From assembly GCA_017626625.1 (NCBI GenBank), contig JAGAIK010000273.1, forward strand, positions 1-8,799: a stretch of DNA of 8,799 nt, written 5' to 3'. The position numbers and the translations under genes were made by a program. Source of the DNA: Roseburia sp. (GTDB lineage: Bacteria > Bacillota > Clostridia > Lachnospirales > Lachnospiraceae). A model generated the notes under the pieces. It searched no databases and had not been told where the DNA came from. It was given only the letters and a program-made list of their open reading frames with translations. This document shows positions 1 through 6,740 of the stretch, in pieces; the first letter of the stretch is position 1, and each line of letters opens with the position of its first letter.

Positions 1-1394
1 GGCAGGAATACACTTTTTTCCTGAATTTAAACAGCTCCGAGCTGATTCGTAATATCAATACCGACCCGGAAATGTTTTATACCGCAGTTTTAAACGCACT
101 GCAGCTTGCGTCCGAATTGTGTGTATCGGTGGTTCTGATTATTACCCTGGTGGTGACGGACCCGGTGATTACCCTTGGCGTGGTTATCAGCCTTGGCATC
201 ATGATGCTTATTCTGGTCAAGGGGCTGAAAAAGATTTTAGAGGGTTACGGCAGCGACAGAAGAACCTACTCCGCAGGAATGCTCAAATGTATGCAGCAGG
301 CATTCGGCGGCATCAAGGAAATCAAAATCGCCAACCGGGAAGAGTATTTTGAGCAGGATTTTGAGAAGCAGAATGAAATTTATACCTATGTCATCAAGCA
401 GAATGCGTTTTTAAGCTCTCTGCCGAAGCCTATTATTGAAGCCCTTGCCATTGCGGGACTGATGGCAATGATTATCGTGAAAGTGGCAGGGGGAACGGCG
501 GATGGCCAGCATTTTATCGTAGTGCTGGGTGTATTTGCGGTGGCAGCCTTTAAATTGCTGCCCTCCGTCAACAAGATTTCTTCCTACTATGCAGCAATTA
601 TCCACAACGGCGTTGTCATTGATAAAATCTGTGACGAGTACCGTGAGATTGCAGCCAACAAAGAAAAGATGGAAGAGGCACGGGCAAAGAAGGAGAGCGG
701 AAAAAAGATTTCCTTAGAAAAAGAAATCCGTGTGGAGCATATGGAATTTACCTATCCTAATGTGGAGGAACCGGTGTTAAAGGACGTCAATGTGACCATT
801 CCGAAGAATACCTCCGTGGCGTTTATCGGACCCTCCGGCGCAGGAAAGACCACATTTGTAGATTTGATTTTAGGCGTGCTGACTCCCCAGAAGGGTGTCA
901 TCAAGGCGGACGATACGGATATCCAGACGGCGCTGCGGGGCTGGCATGATAAGATTGGCTATATCCCCCAGACCATTTATATGTTAGACGATACCATCCG
1001 AAACAATATTGCCTTCGGCGTGAAGGAGAACATCAACGATGAGGATATCTGGGAGGCGTTGCGCCAGGCACAGTTAGACGGTCTGGTAAGGGAAATGGAA
1101 GACGGGCTTGACACCGTCATCGGCGAAGCCGGAGTGCGTATTTCCGGCGGACAGAGACAGCGTATCGGCATTGCCAGGGCGCTTTACCGAAAACCGGAGA
1201 TTCTGGTGTTAGATGAGGCAACCTCAGCCCTTGACAATGAGACGGAGGCTGCGGTTATGGAAGCCATTGACAGTTTACAGGGAAAGATGACGCTGCTGAT
1301 TATTGCGCACAGACTGTCCACAATCCGCAACTGCGATATCGTTTATAAGGTGGAAAATGGTTCTGTGGTGGTTGATACGGGGAAGCATGAGTAA
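1..1394 (+). CDS. ABC transporter with fused membrane and ATPase domains, PglK-like polysaccharide flippase/exporter (5' partial)
   Basis: The reading frame is open from base 3, so the gene begins before the window; the ATG at 72 is internal. The visible part is about 464 residues. It starts inside the membrane domain, with hydrophobic spans at about 105-225 and 425-580, followed by a complete nucleotide-binding domain. Walker A GPSGAGKTT lies at 828-854, the Q-loop (YIPQ) near 960-972, the ABC signature ISGGQRQRIGIAR at 1140-1178, Walker B ILVLDEATSALD at 1200-1235 and the H-loop His at 1308-1310, so the ATPase looks intact. The family flips lipid-linked oligosaccharides or exports lipids and peptides across the cytoplasmic membrane. 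The downstream glycosyltransferases, and the PglK-like stretch around LPSVNKISSYY before the ATPase, favour a lipid-linked glycan substrate. That substrate is inference; a lipid or peptide exporter remains possible. The next gene starts about 19 bp after the stop, consistent with one operon. Confidence 0.88.
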   Translation, partial: QEYTFFLNLNSSELIRNINTDPEMFYTAVLNALQLASELCVSVVLIITLVVTDPVITLGVVISLGIMMLILVKGLKKILEGYGSDRRTYSAGMLKCMQQAFGGIKEIKIANREEYFEQDFEKQNEIYTYVIKQNAFLSSLPKPIIEALAIAGLMAMIIVKVAGGTADGQHFIVVLGVFAVAAFKLLPSVNKISSYYAAIIHNGVVIDKICDEYREIAANKEKMEEARAKKESGKKISLEKEIRVEHMEFTYPNVEEPVLKDVNVTIPKNTSVAFIGPSGAGKTTFVDLILGVLTPQKGVIKADDTDIQTALRGWHDKIGYIPQTIYMLDDTIRNNIAFGVKENINDEDIWEALRQAQLDGLVREMEDGLDTVIGEAGVRISGGQRQRIGIARALYRKPEILVLDEATSALDNETEAAVMEAIDSLQGKMTLLIIAHRLSTIRNCDIVYKVENGSVVVDTGKHE

Positions 1395-1413
1395 GCTGTG
1401 AGGTGGGTTGGAA

Positions 1414-2250
1414 ATGGATTTAAAGAAGGATAATATGATGATCATTGAGCCGTGTGCGGGGTTGGGGAACCGGATGCTGGCTATGGTGTCGGCTTATGAA
1501 CTGAGCAGGAAGCTGGGAAAAGAGCTGATGGTGGTATGGAAGAGAGAAGTGGGGTGCGCGATACGCTCGGAGGATTTGTTTGAGATGGGCGTGCCTGTGG
1601 TTGAGATTAGTGAGATGGGCTGGAAAAACGGGGTTTTGGAGAATTTAAAGAGCAATCGGCTTAAGAAGAAGTACCGGGGAATGGCGGACCGGTTTTTAGA
1701 GTGTGACGAGATTGCAGAGGCGAAGAGCACCGGGGGCTTTGAGAAGGTAAAGCTGATGGTGGCGCAGGAGCCGGTGAGTTATATTAAGTCTTATACGAAT
1801 CTTTGTGAGATTGGAGCGGAAAGCTTTTCCTTTCTGAAACCGGGGAAAGAGGTTTTGCAGAGGGGAGACAGCGTGTTTTCCCGAATCAGTGAGAAGACGG
1901 TGGGGGTTCATATCCGGAGAACCGACCATGTGGAGGCGATAAAAAACAGTCCACTGGCTTTATTTGTGGAGAAAATGCAGGCGGAGGGACAGGATGCGGA
2001 TTTTTATGTGACCACGGACGATGCTTCCGCCATTGAGGAACTGAAACAGTATTTTCCGGCGGAAAAGCTGATTGTCTATGAAGAAAAGGTGCTCGACCGG
2101 GATTCTAAGGCTGGGATTCAGGATGCTCTGGTGGATATGCTGTGCCTGTCAAAGTGCCGGAAGATTCTGGGAAGCTACCAGAGCACCTTCAGCCTGATTC
2201 CGTCTATTATGGGAAATGTGGAGCTGGAGTACTGTGTGAAGCAGCCATAA
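1414..2250 (+). CDS. Putative fucosyltransferase, GT11/NodZ-type fold
   Basis: The protein is about 278 residues. Two family hallmarks are visible: an N-terminal GLGNRM loop (residues 16-21), which begins the first Rossmann-like domain in GDP-fucose-using transferases, and VGVHIRRTDH (HIRRTDH at 166-172), matching the HxRRxD donor-binding motif of the GT11/GT23/O-fucosyltransferase superfamily. The C-terminal segment ALVDMLCLSKCRKILGSYQS with the following TFS resembles the SxFS region of these enzymes. The expected reaction is transfer of L-fucose from GDP-L-fucose to a glycan in the cytoplasm. The donor pathway (gmd, fcl) lies downstream in the same window, which supports this. The start is uncertain. 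A TTG at 1408, ATG 1414 (AGGTGGG 6 nt upstream) and ATG 1435/1438 (AAGGA at 1426-1430) are all possible; the late starts put the GLGN loop at the usual distance from the N-terminus. Linkage and acceptor cannot be read from the sequence. Codons are rich in GGG, unlike fcl. Confidence 0.78.
   Translation: MDLKKDNMMIIEPCAGLGNRMLAMVSAYELSRKLGKELMVVWKREVGCAIRSEDLFEMGVPVVEISEMGWKNGVLENLKSNRLKKKYRGMADRFLECDEIAEAKSTGGFEKVKLMVAQEPVSYIKSYTNLCEIGAESFSFLKPGKEVLQRGDSVFSRISEKTVGVHIRRTDHVEAIKNSPLALFVEKMQAEGQDADFYVTTDDASAIEELKQYFPAEKLIVYEEKVLDRDSKAGIQDALVDMLCLSKCRKILGSYQSTFSLIPSIMGNVELEYCVKQP
1425..1430 (+). promoter_or_regulatory. Alternative ribosome binding site for the fucosyltransferase gene
   Basis: GAAGGA sits 4 nt before ATG 1435 and 7 nt before ATG 1438. 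A start here would give a protein beginning MIIEPCAGLGNRM, close to the usual GT11/NodZ beginning. It competes with AGGTGGG at 1401-1407, which would serve ATG 1414. Confidence 0.45.
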
Positions 2251-2309
2251 GTAAACAGAAAAAGGCTGTGGAGTACGGATTTGGGAATTTCAGTCAGATA
2301 GGGGAAAAG

Positions 2310-3038
2310 ATGAAAACGTGTAATATTTTAGGAACGAATATTGCTGTTACAAATATGGCAGAGGTTGTGGCTTATATAGAAAACAATATAGAGGAACTCC
2401 GGGGAAACTATATCTGTGTTTCTAATGTTCATACCACGGTGACGGGGTATGAGGACAGGGAGTATCAGAAGATTCAGAACAGTGCGGCGGCTGCACTGCC
2501 GGACGGGAAACCCTTATCCATCTATTCTAAAAAGCATGGGTTCCCGGAGGCGGAACGGGTGACGGGACCGGATTTGATGGGGGAGCTGTTTGCGAGAAAC
2601 AACGGGCTGCGCCATTATTTTTATGGGGGAACGGAGGAAACCATAAAGGTGCTGTCGGAAAAGCTTCCGGCACAGTACAAAGACCTTATCATTGCGGGTA
2701 TGGTGTCGCCGCCCTTCCGTCCGCTGTCGGCGGAGGAAGATGAGGCTGCGGTTCAGAAAATCAATGAGGCAGGAGCGGATATTATCTGGGTGGGGCTTGG
2801 CGCCCCGAAACAGGAACGCTGGATGTATGAGCACCAGGGTAAGGTATCCGGCGTGATGATTGGCGTGGGAGCCGGATTTGACTATTATGCGGGAACCATC
2901 AAGCGGGCGCCCGTGTGGATGCAGAAAATGAGTTTAGAGTGGCTGTACCGCCTGCTGCAGGACCCGAAACGTCTCTTTAAACGCTACCTTGTGACGAATT
3001 TTAAGTTTTTGCGGCTAACCATGAGAAAGGGGCAGTAA
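2310..3038 (+). CDS. WecG/TagA/CpsF family glycosyltransferase (GT26)
   Basis: The 242-residue protein matches the full usual length of the family. GT26 enzymes transfer N-acetylmannosamine, N-acetylmannosaminuronate or other hexoses from a UDP-sugar to an undecaprenyl-pyrophosphate-linked sugar on the cytoplasmic face of the membrane. Visible motifs in order: NVHTTVTGYED near residue 42, LPDGK with the presumed catalytic base Asp65 (the same number as in characterised TagA), RVTGPDLM, FYGGTEETIKVL, WVGLGAPKQER (GLGAPKQER at 162-170), GVGAGFDYYAGTIKRAP, and the basic C-terminal appendage (about 195-242) that in TagA binds the membrane and helps complete the active site. The start is ATG 2310 with AGGGGA just upstream; family similarity begins right there. 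The frame stays open back to a GTG at 2142, but that extension overlaps the previous gene and lacks family sequence. The gap to the next gene is 4 bp, so translation is probably coupled. The sugar transferred cannot be deduced. Confidence 0.93.
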   Translation: MKTCNILGTNIAVTNMAEVVAYIENNIEELRGNYICVSNVHTTVTGYEDREYQKIQNSAAAALPDGKPLSIYSKKHGFPEAERVTGPDLMGELFARNNGLRHYFYGGTEETIKVLSEKLPAQYKDLIIAGMVSPPFRPLSAEEDEAAVQKINEAGADIIWVGLGAPKQERWMYEHQGKVSGVMIGVGAGFDYYAGTIKRAPVWMQKMSLEWLYRLLQDPKRLFKRYLVTNFKFLRLTMRKGQ

Positions 3039-3042
3039 CGGT

Positions 3043-4080
3043 ATGGAAAAAGTAAAATATAATTATCTGGATGCGGCGAGGGGGCTGGCATTGCTTTTAG
3101 TGATGATTTCCCATGCCCATGGACTTAGCAGCTTTCTGATTTTTTATTACATTCAGGTATTTTTCATTATTTCCGGTTATCTATATCAGCCGGGAGGGCG
3201 CTCCTATGGGGAGACGATAAAAAAGAAGGCAAAACGTCTGCTGGTGCCCTATTTTGGCTACAGCGCCCTGCTGTGGTGCTTTTATGCCACCATGCGCCGG
3301 GATGTGCCTGCACTCAAGCAGTCCCTTTTTGGCGTCTTTTATTCCCGGTTCTGTCTTTATAAGACCACGGAAACCACAGAAAATGTATATCTTCTGGATA
3401 TAGCAAACGGGGCAATGTGGTATCTCACCGCATTTTTTGTAACTTCCCTGTTATTTTACCGGATTGCGGAAAAATGCCTGTCGGATATGAAAATCACAGT
3501 AATCGTCTCTGTCCTTTTGCTGGCAGCCACCATGCTGTTAAACGAGCTGCCTGTCCTTTTGCCCTGGAGCATTGACATTGCAGGCATTGCAACCGTTTTA
3601 ATGTTAATCGGCGCCTGGATGCGGAAAATGCAGTTTTTTGAAAAGAAAACTTCCTGGTGGCTGGTGGCGGTAAACCTTGTCCTTTATGTGGGACTGGTGA
3701 TTTTCAACGGGCGGTTAAACATGTCTATCCGGGAATATGGAAGGTTTGACAGCTTAAGCGTACCGTTTTTCCTGATTATTTCCGTGACAGGTTCCACCCT
3801 CTGTATCTGGGTCTGCAAATGGACGGAAACATTAAAAATCAATCGTTTTTTAAGATATCTCGGAACCCACACCATTGAGCTGTTGTGCCTTCATATGCTG
3901 GGGTTAGAGCTGTTTGAACAGGTGGCAAGGCGTTTCATCGACGTAGCCTCCCTCACCGGGGCGGCGGAATGGATTTATGTGGCAGTCCGTGTCACAGTGG
4001 CAGTGACAGCAGCATTAATCGCAGGCGCAGTCATTGCAAAGATAAAAGCCAGCCTGTCCGACAGAAAGATAACTGCCTAA
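3043..4080 (+). CDS. Acyltransferase family 3 membrane protein (first of two)
   Basis: This 345-residue polytopic membrane protein has about ten hydrophobic spans. The first carries the acyltransferase-3 signature YLDAARGLALLLVMISHAHG with the RX10H arrangement (Arg13, His24). It is followed by FFIISGYLY (40-48), the family's FxISGY motif, and by NGAMWYLTAFF near 122-132. Members move acetyl, succinyl or similar groups from the cytoplasm to extracytoplasmic sugars, so O-acylation of the surface glycan made by this cluster is the likely job. No SGNH domain is fused. It starts 4 bp after the GT26 stop, with AAAGGGG at 3026-3032 about 10 nt upstream. The last 20 codons lie inside a degenerate tandem repeat that continues past the stop, so the C-terminus may have been altered by that repeat. 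Acyl group and acceptor are unknown. Confidence 0.85.
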   Translation: MEKVKYNYLDAARGLALLLVMISHAHGLSSFLIFYYIQVFFIISGYLYQPGGRSYGETIKKKAKRLLVPYFGYSALLWCFYATMRRDVPALKQSLFGVFYSRFCLYKTTETTENVYLLDIANGAMWYLTAFFVTSLLFYRIAEKCLSDMKITVIVSVLLLAATMLLNELPVLLPWSIDIAGIATVLMLIGAWMRKMQFFEKKTSWWLVAVNLVLYVGLVIFNGRLNMSIREYGRFDSLSVPFFLIISVTGSTLCIWVCKWTETLKINRFLRYLGTHTIELLCLHMLGLELFEQVARRFIDVASLTGAAEWIYVAVRVTVAVTAALIAGAVIAKIKASLSDRKITA

Positions 4081-4195
4081 GGTAAGTTTTGCAGGCACTG
4101 CCATTGCTAAGATAAAATCTGCCTGTCCGACAGGAAAAATAAAACAGTTATTTAAAGTAAGTTTTGCCGGAGAGCATAAGGATAAAAAATCGCTG
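4021..4195 (+). repeat. Degenerate tandem repeat spanning a gene end and the intergenic gap
   Basis: Unit 1 (4021-4090, 70 nt) and unit 2 (4091-4165, 75 nt) are clearly related. Both begin GCAGGC and share ATTGC-AAGATAAAA, then CCTGTCCGACAG, and end in GTAAGTTTT; the 11-mer GTAAGTTTTGC recurs at 4082-4092 and 4157-4167. A weak third unit (about 4166-4195) keeps GCCGG...GGATAAAA. Read in the acyltransferase frame, both units encode an AG-x-x-IAKIK peptide, so unit 2 looks like a copy of the gene's 3' end or another member of a repeat the gene runs into. The palindrome CCTGTC-C-GACAGG at 4122-4134 is perfect in unit 2; unit 1 has the copy at 4053-4065 with its last base changed. Confidence 0.75.
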
Positions 4196-4214
4196 TGTAA
4201 ATACAGTGTGGAAA

Positions 4215-4221
4215 AGAGGAG
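4215..4221 (+). promoter_or_regulatory. Ribosome binding site deciding the second acyltransferase start
   Basis: AGAGGAG ends 4 nt before ATG 4226. The in-frame GTG at 4208 lies upstream of this site and has no comparable site of its own, so 4226 is preferred. Confidence 0.65.
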
Positions 4222-4225
4222 AAAC

Positions 4226-5287
4226 ATGGAGAAAAAACAACGGGATTCGGGACTGGAGCTGCTCCGCCTTGTGGCATTGTTATTGATTTTCTGGATGCAC
4301 GGCGCCAGCAGCTACCGCAACAATGAACTGAGCGCCTGGCTCTGCATTGTCATAGAAACCATCGGAAATGTGGGTGTTCCGGTATTCGTCCTGATTTCAG
4401 GCTACTTTGGAATACGCTTAAAACCGAAAAAAATGATACAGTTGGACTTAATGCTCATTTTCTATTGCTGGATTGGTCTGGCACTCCGTTTTCTGTGGGG
4501 AGAAGCCCAAAGCTATGGCGGGGAGCAGATTTTATCCTATGTATTTCCGGTTATCGGACGTAATTCCTGGTATTTCACCTGCTACTTTGCCCTCGCATTC
4601 CTAAGCCCGTTTTTAAACGAGTTTGTAGAACGCCTGAGCAAGGAAAATTTCAGAAAACTGCTGCTGACCATGCTGATTATTTTTTCCGGAATCACCACCG
4701 TCTGCTTTTTCGACATCACCCAGGACGGCGGAAAAGGAATTGTAAACATGACCCTGCTGTATCTGATAGGACGTTATATCAGACTGCATGAGGATAAAAG
4801 GACATATACCCGGTCAAAACTGGTGGGAGCCTATCTTGTGATTTCCCTTGCCTGTATCGCTTTAAACGGCGCCCTCTATATAGTTACCGGAACCGTCCAG
4901 AACCGCTTTGCAAGAGACAACACCCTCTTTACCATAGCAGCTTCCGTGTGCATTTTCCTGCTGTTTAAAGAAATTCACTTTGAAAGCAAGTGGGTGAATG
5001 CCGCCGCCTCCCACGTCCCCGCAGTATTCACCATGGAATGGACCCTCCGCGGCATTATCACTGCCTATATGTTCAACTACCTGGCATGGAACGAAAGCAA
5101 CTGGCACGAATTTATCCTGCTAGGCATCTGCGTCCTGCTGATAGCTATGGGCACCATCATCGACTGGCTCCGCGTGACGATATTCGGACGCCTCGAAGAA
5201 AAACTGGCAGATATACTGTATCGTTTCTGGCTAAAGGTTGGCAAATTAGGCGGAAAAGTATTAGCAAAACTGGGCTTGTTAAACTGA
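4226..5287 (+). CDS. Acyltransferase family 3 membrane protein (second of two)
   Basis: The 353-residue integral membrane protein belongs to the same broad family as its upstream neighbour but is clearly divergent from it. The first span carries GLELLRLVALLLIFWMHG with RX10H (Arg14, His25), followed by GVPVFVLISGYFGI (50-63) and NSWYFTCYFALAFLSPFLN (113-131), a pattern typical of polysaccharide acyltransferases in Firmicute glycan clusters. Around ten hydrophobic spans are followed by a basic amphipathic tail (from about residue 320, ending GKVLAKLGLLN) that probably sits in the cytoplasm. The probable role is O-acetylation or another acylation of the exported glycan. A different sugar position or acyl group from the first copy would explain two genes; that is inference. 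It is the last gene before the terminator at 5326-5364, so it probably ends the operon. Confidence 0.85.
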   Translation: MEKKQRDSGLELLRLVALLLIFWMHGASSYRNNELSAWLCIVIETIGNVGVPVFVLISGYFGIRLKPKKMIQLDLMLIFYCWIGLALRFLWGEAQSYGGEQILSYVFPVIGRNSWYFTCYFALAFLSPFLNEFVERLSKENFRKLLLTMLIIFSGITTVCFFDITQDGGKGIVNMTLLYLIGRYIRLHEDKRTYTRSKLVGAYLVISLACIALNGALYIVTGTVQNRFARDNTLFTIAASVCIFLLFKEIHFESKWVNAAASHVPAVFTMEWTLRGIITAYMFNYLAWNESNWHEFILLGICVLLIAMGTIIDWLRVTIFGRLEEKLADILYRFWLKVGKLGGKVLAKLGLLN

Positions 5288-5325
5288 ATAACAAAATCTT
5301 TCAGTCCGATTTAGACAGAAAAACC

Positions 5326-5364
5326 AAAAAGGGTGCAGACATTTCCCATGTCCGCACCCTTTTT
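5326..5364. terminator. Rho-independent terminator, probably bidirectional
   Basis: Stem GGGTGCAGACA (5331-5341) pairs with TGTCCGCACCC (5349-5359), with a short loop and one non-pairing position. It is flanked by AAAAA on the left and TTTTT on the right, so it can end transcription in both directions. In plus-strand RNA the odd pair is A-C; in minus-strand RNA the same position is a G-U wobble, so the hairpin is slightly better for transcripts coming from the AraC side. It lies 38 bp after the second acyltransferase stop. Confidence 0.92.
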
Positions 5365-5403
5365 AGCAGATATTACAAATCATGTACCTAATCACCGAAA
5401 AAA

Positions 5404-5503
5404 GCATATGACGCAGAGCAGACAGTCGATAACTGAAAAAGGCAGATGACGCAGGGCGGGCTGTCGATAACTGAAAAGGGCAGATGGCGCAGGACGGGGC
5501 TGG
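5404..5503 (+). repeat. Left tandem array, 38-bp units
   Basis: Units begin at 5404, 5442 and 5480; the third is partial. The first two are each exactly 38 nt and share the pattern GCA-ATGACGCAG...GTCGATAACTGAAAA. The third has the core (GCAGATGGCGCAGG...GGGGCTGG) without the following linker and forms the outer part of the left arm of the inverted repeat. Confidence 0.8.
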
Positions 5504-5560
5504 TGTTGAGACTATGGGAGGAGCTTAGAAGTTCTTAGAAATCTGCACAATATCCAGTAA

Positions 5561-5584
5561 CGCCCAGCCACGGAAGGCTGGGCG
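5561..5584. other. Core hairpin 1 of the inverted repeat
   Basis: CGCCCAGCC and GGCTGGGCG form a perfect 9-bp GC-rich stem around the loop ACGGAA. No T-run follows on either strand, so it is not an intrinsic terminator. Confidence 0.8.
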
Positions 5585-5585
5585 A

Positions 5586-5619
5586 GGTCCAACGGCGCCA
5601 TGGAGGGCGCCCTTGAACC
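5586..5619 (-). other. Core hairpin 2, fully paired only as minus-strand RNA
   Basis: GGTCCAA and TTGAACC enclose GGCGCC-ATGGAG-GGCGCC. In plus-strand RNA the outer stem has one C-A mismatch. In minus-strand RNA that position becomes a U-G wobble, so the outer stem closes completely. This hints that any functional transcript runs on the minus strand, the same direction as the AraC gene. Confidence 0.55.
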
Positions 5620-5690
5620 GTTTACGTCCCTCTTTCATAACCCGTCCGCAGATTTCTTAGAACTTCTTATCTCCGTACATCGGAACAAAA

Positions 5691-5809
5691 CCAGCCCCGT
5701 CCTGCGCCATCTGCCGTCTCACCGTTGCCCCAGCCCCGCCCTGCGCCATCTGTCGCCTTCACCGTTCACCCAGCCCCACCCTGCGCCATTCCGCCGCCTC
5801 ACCACCGCC
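5691..5809 (-). repeat. Right tandem array, 39-40-bp units in opposite orientation
   Basis: Units begin at 5691, 5730 and 5770 on the plus strand with CCAGCCCC-CCTGCGCCAT, the reverse complement of the core of the left array. Linkers (for example CTCACCGTTGCC) differ from those on the left. The third unit runs across the stop codon of the AraC gene (5799-5801) into its last codons. Confidence 0.8.
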
Positions 5810-6677
5810 TCCGGTACTCCGAAGCCGTACACCCCTCCATCTTCTTAAACACCTTATTGAAATAACTCGCATCCTCTATCCCGCACATCCGCGCAATCTC
5901 CTCAATCGAAGCATTACTGTACCGCAGCAGCTCCTTCGCATGGCTAATCTTCTTCGCCAGAACATACTGAATAATCGTCGTCCCAAATTCCTTCTTAAAT
6001 TCCCTGGAAAGATAATACTTACTGATAAAAAACTGCTCCGCCAGCCGGTCTAACGAAATATTTTCCGTATAGTGTTCGTCTAAATAGTGGAGAATAGTTT
6101 TAAGCTTATCCGAAAGCAGCTCATTCCTGTCATCGGACTCGGTACAAATGAGCGTCAGAATATTCACAATCTGCTGTGCCGTCAGAAGAGCCGTATCATC
6201 GGTAGGCTCTTCGTTATAGTGAATAATATTTTCAATGGCAGCAATCAGCTCCGTAAAATGGCAGGAGCGGAACTGCCAGTTGTGGTGTTCCCGGAAATAC
6301 GTATAATAAGCGGCGGACTGGGGACCGTAAAAATGAATCCACAGCAGTTCCCAGGGGTCCTCATCGGTGCTGATATGGGTGTATTCCCCGGAGCAGTCTA
6401 AATAAAAACAGTCCCCGGTACTGGCAGGCACCGTCACCATAGCTCCCGCAGAGGAAGGCTCCCGGTAGGAAACGCTTCCGCTGCCGGAGAGAACCACAAA
6501 AAAAAGATAGGAATCTAATCCCTTCCGCCGGCTCAAATGGGATTTTAAGCTTTTTAAATAGCCTGCTTCCTGGATGTAAAAGAAATTTTCCCTGGTAAAG
6601 GCGGTGGGAGTATTGATGACGCTTCGGGTATTGGTGACTTCTGAGGTTTTATATTTTTCAAAAAAAGGTTTATTCAT
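5799..6677 (-). CDS. AraC family transcriptional regulator with N-terminal cupin sensor domain
   Basis: The 292-residue cytoplasmic regulator has an AraC-type cupin ligand-binding domain (about residues 25-150), recognisable from YLFFVVLSGSGSVSYRE, GDCFYLDCSGEYTH (a double-stranded beta-helix pattern) and DPWELLWIHFYG. The C-terminal DNA-binding domain has two helix-turn-helix units: ISLDRLAEQFFISKYYLSR (from 207) and SIEEIARMCGIEDASYFNKV (from 257), ending in the usual EYR motif. Such proteins generally sense small sugars and activate or repress carbohydrate genes; the ligand here cannot be inferred. Start ATG at 6675-6677 is preceded by GGGAGAG 6 nt upstream. The gene is divergent from gmd, and a palindrome lies in the shared promoter region, so self-regulation and control of gmd-fcl are plausible but unproven. 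Its stop lies inside the right tandem array. No close terminator follows; the next is at 5326-5364. Confidence 0.92.
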   Translation of the reverse strand: MNKPFFEKYKTSEVTNTRSVINTPTAFTRENFFYIQEAGYLKSLKSHLSRRKGLDSYLFFVVLSGSGSVSYREPSSAGAMVTVPASTGDCFYLDCSGEYTHISTDEDPWELLWIHFYGPQSAAYYTYFREHHNWQFRSCHFTELIAAIENIIHYNEEPTDDTALLTAQQIVNILTLICTESDDRNELLSDKLKTILHYLDEHYTENISLDRLAEQFFISKYYLSREFKKEFGTTIIQYVLAKKISHAKELLRYSNASIEEIARMCGIEDASYFNKVFKKMEGCTASEYRRRW

Positions 6678-6711
6678 AAGTATCTCTCCCGCATTTTAAA
6701 GTGATAGCAAT

Positions 6712-6740
6712 ATAATACTATTTTAAGCCAATATATTCAA
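6712..6740 (-). promoter_or_regulatory. Sigma-A-type promoter for the AraC gene
   Basis: On the minus strand, TTGAAT (complement of 6735-6740) and TATTAT (complement of 6712-6717) are separated by exactly 17 nt. Transcription would begin around 6704-6706, about 28 nt before the ATG. The -35 element overlaps the left half of the palindrome at 6735-6763. Confidence 0.65.

Larger units (their letters stand above)
5479..5715. repeat. Large imperfect inverted repeat, 68-nt arms, structured core
   Basis: Arm 5479-5546 pairs with 5648-5715 without any gap. The outer 26 positions (5479-5504 with 5690-5715) are fully complementary. The next 20 (5505-5524 with 5670-5689) match at about 11 positions, and the inner 22 (5525-5546 with 5648-5669) match at 20. 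This gives about 57 of 68 pairs by hand count. The roughly 100-nt core holds two further hairpins. The shape suggests a miniature mobile element, a BIME/REP-like palindromic unit, or the gene of a structured RNA. No transposase or target-site duplication was recognised. Confidence 0.8.
5365..5798. other. 434-bp gene-free interval filled with structured repeats
   Basis: No credible coding sequence is present. Bases 5365-5403 show nothing recognisable. From 5404 on, the interval is tandem units, a long imperfect inverted repeat and internal hairpins, described separately. An 82-codon open frame on the plus strand (5600-5848) is made of repeat sequence and runs into the AraC gene antisense, so I do not call it a gene. 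Confidence 0.8.

Noticed and set aside
2142..2309. N-terminal extension of the GT26 gene to a GTG at 2142
   Set aside because: It would overlap the fucosyltransferase gene by more than 100 bp, and the added residues do not look like GT26. ATG 2310 gives the normal length and places the catalytic Asp at 65.
2514..2834. 106-codon minus-strand frame inside the GT26 gene
   Set aside because: It is antisense to a conserved coding sequence with no family features of its own.
4015..4227. 70-codon minus-strand frame with an internally repeated peptide
   Set aside because: The peptide repetition simply reflects the DNA tandem repeat; no start signal or family resemblance was seen.
4990..5391. 133-codon plus-strand frame overlapping the second acyltransferase
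   Set aside because: It is a shifted-frame shadow of a clearly real membrane protein gene, and it runs through the terminator.
5404..5809. CRISPR array
   Set aside because: Units are 38-40 bp long and directly abutting with related linkers, no unique spacers of constant length, and the two halves are in opposite orientations. No cas genes are present.
5600..5848. 82-codon plus-strand open frame in the repeat region
   Set aside because: It consists of hairpin and tandem-repeat sequence, runs antisense into the AraC gene, has proline/serine-rich low-complexity content and no convincing ribosome binding site.
6087..6401. 104-codon plus-strand frame inside the AraC gene
   Set aside because: It is antisense to conserved cupin and linker codons; no ribosome binding site or recognisable protein.
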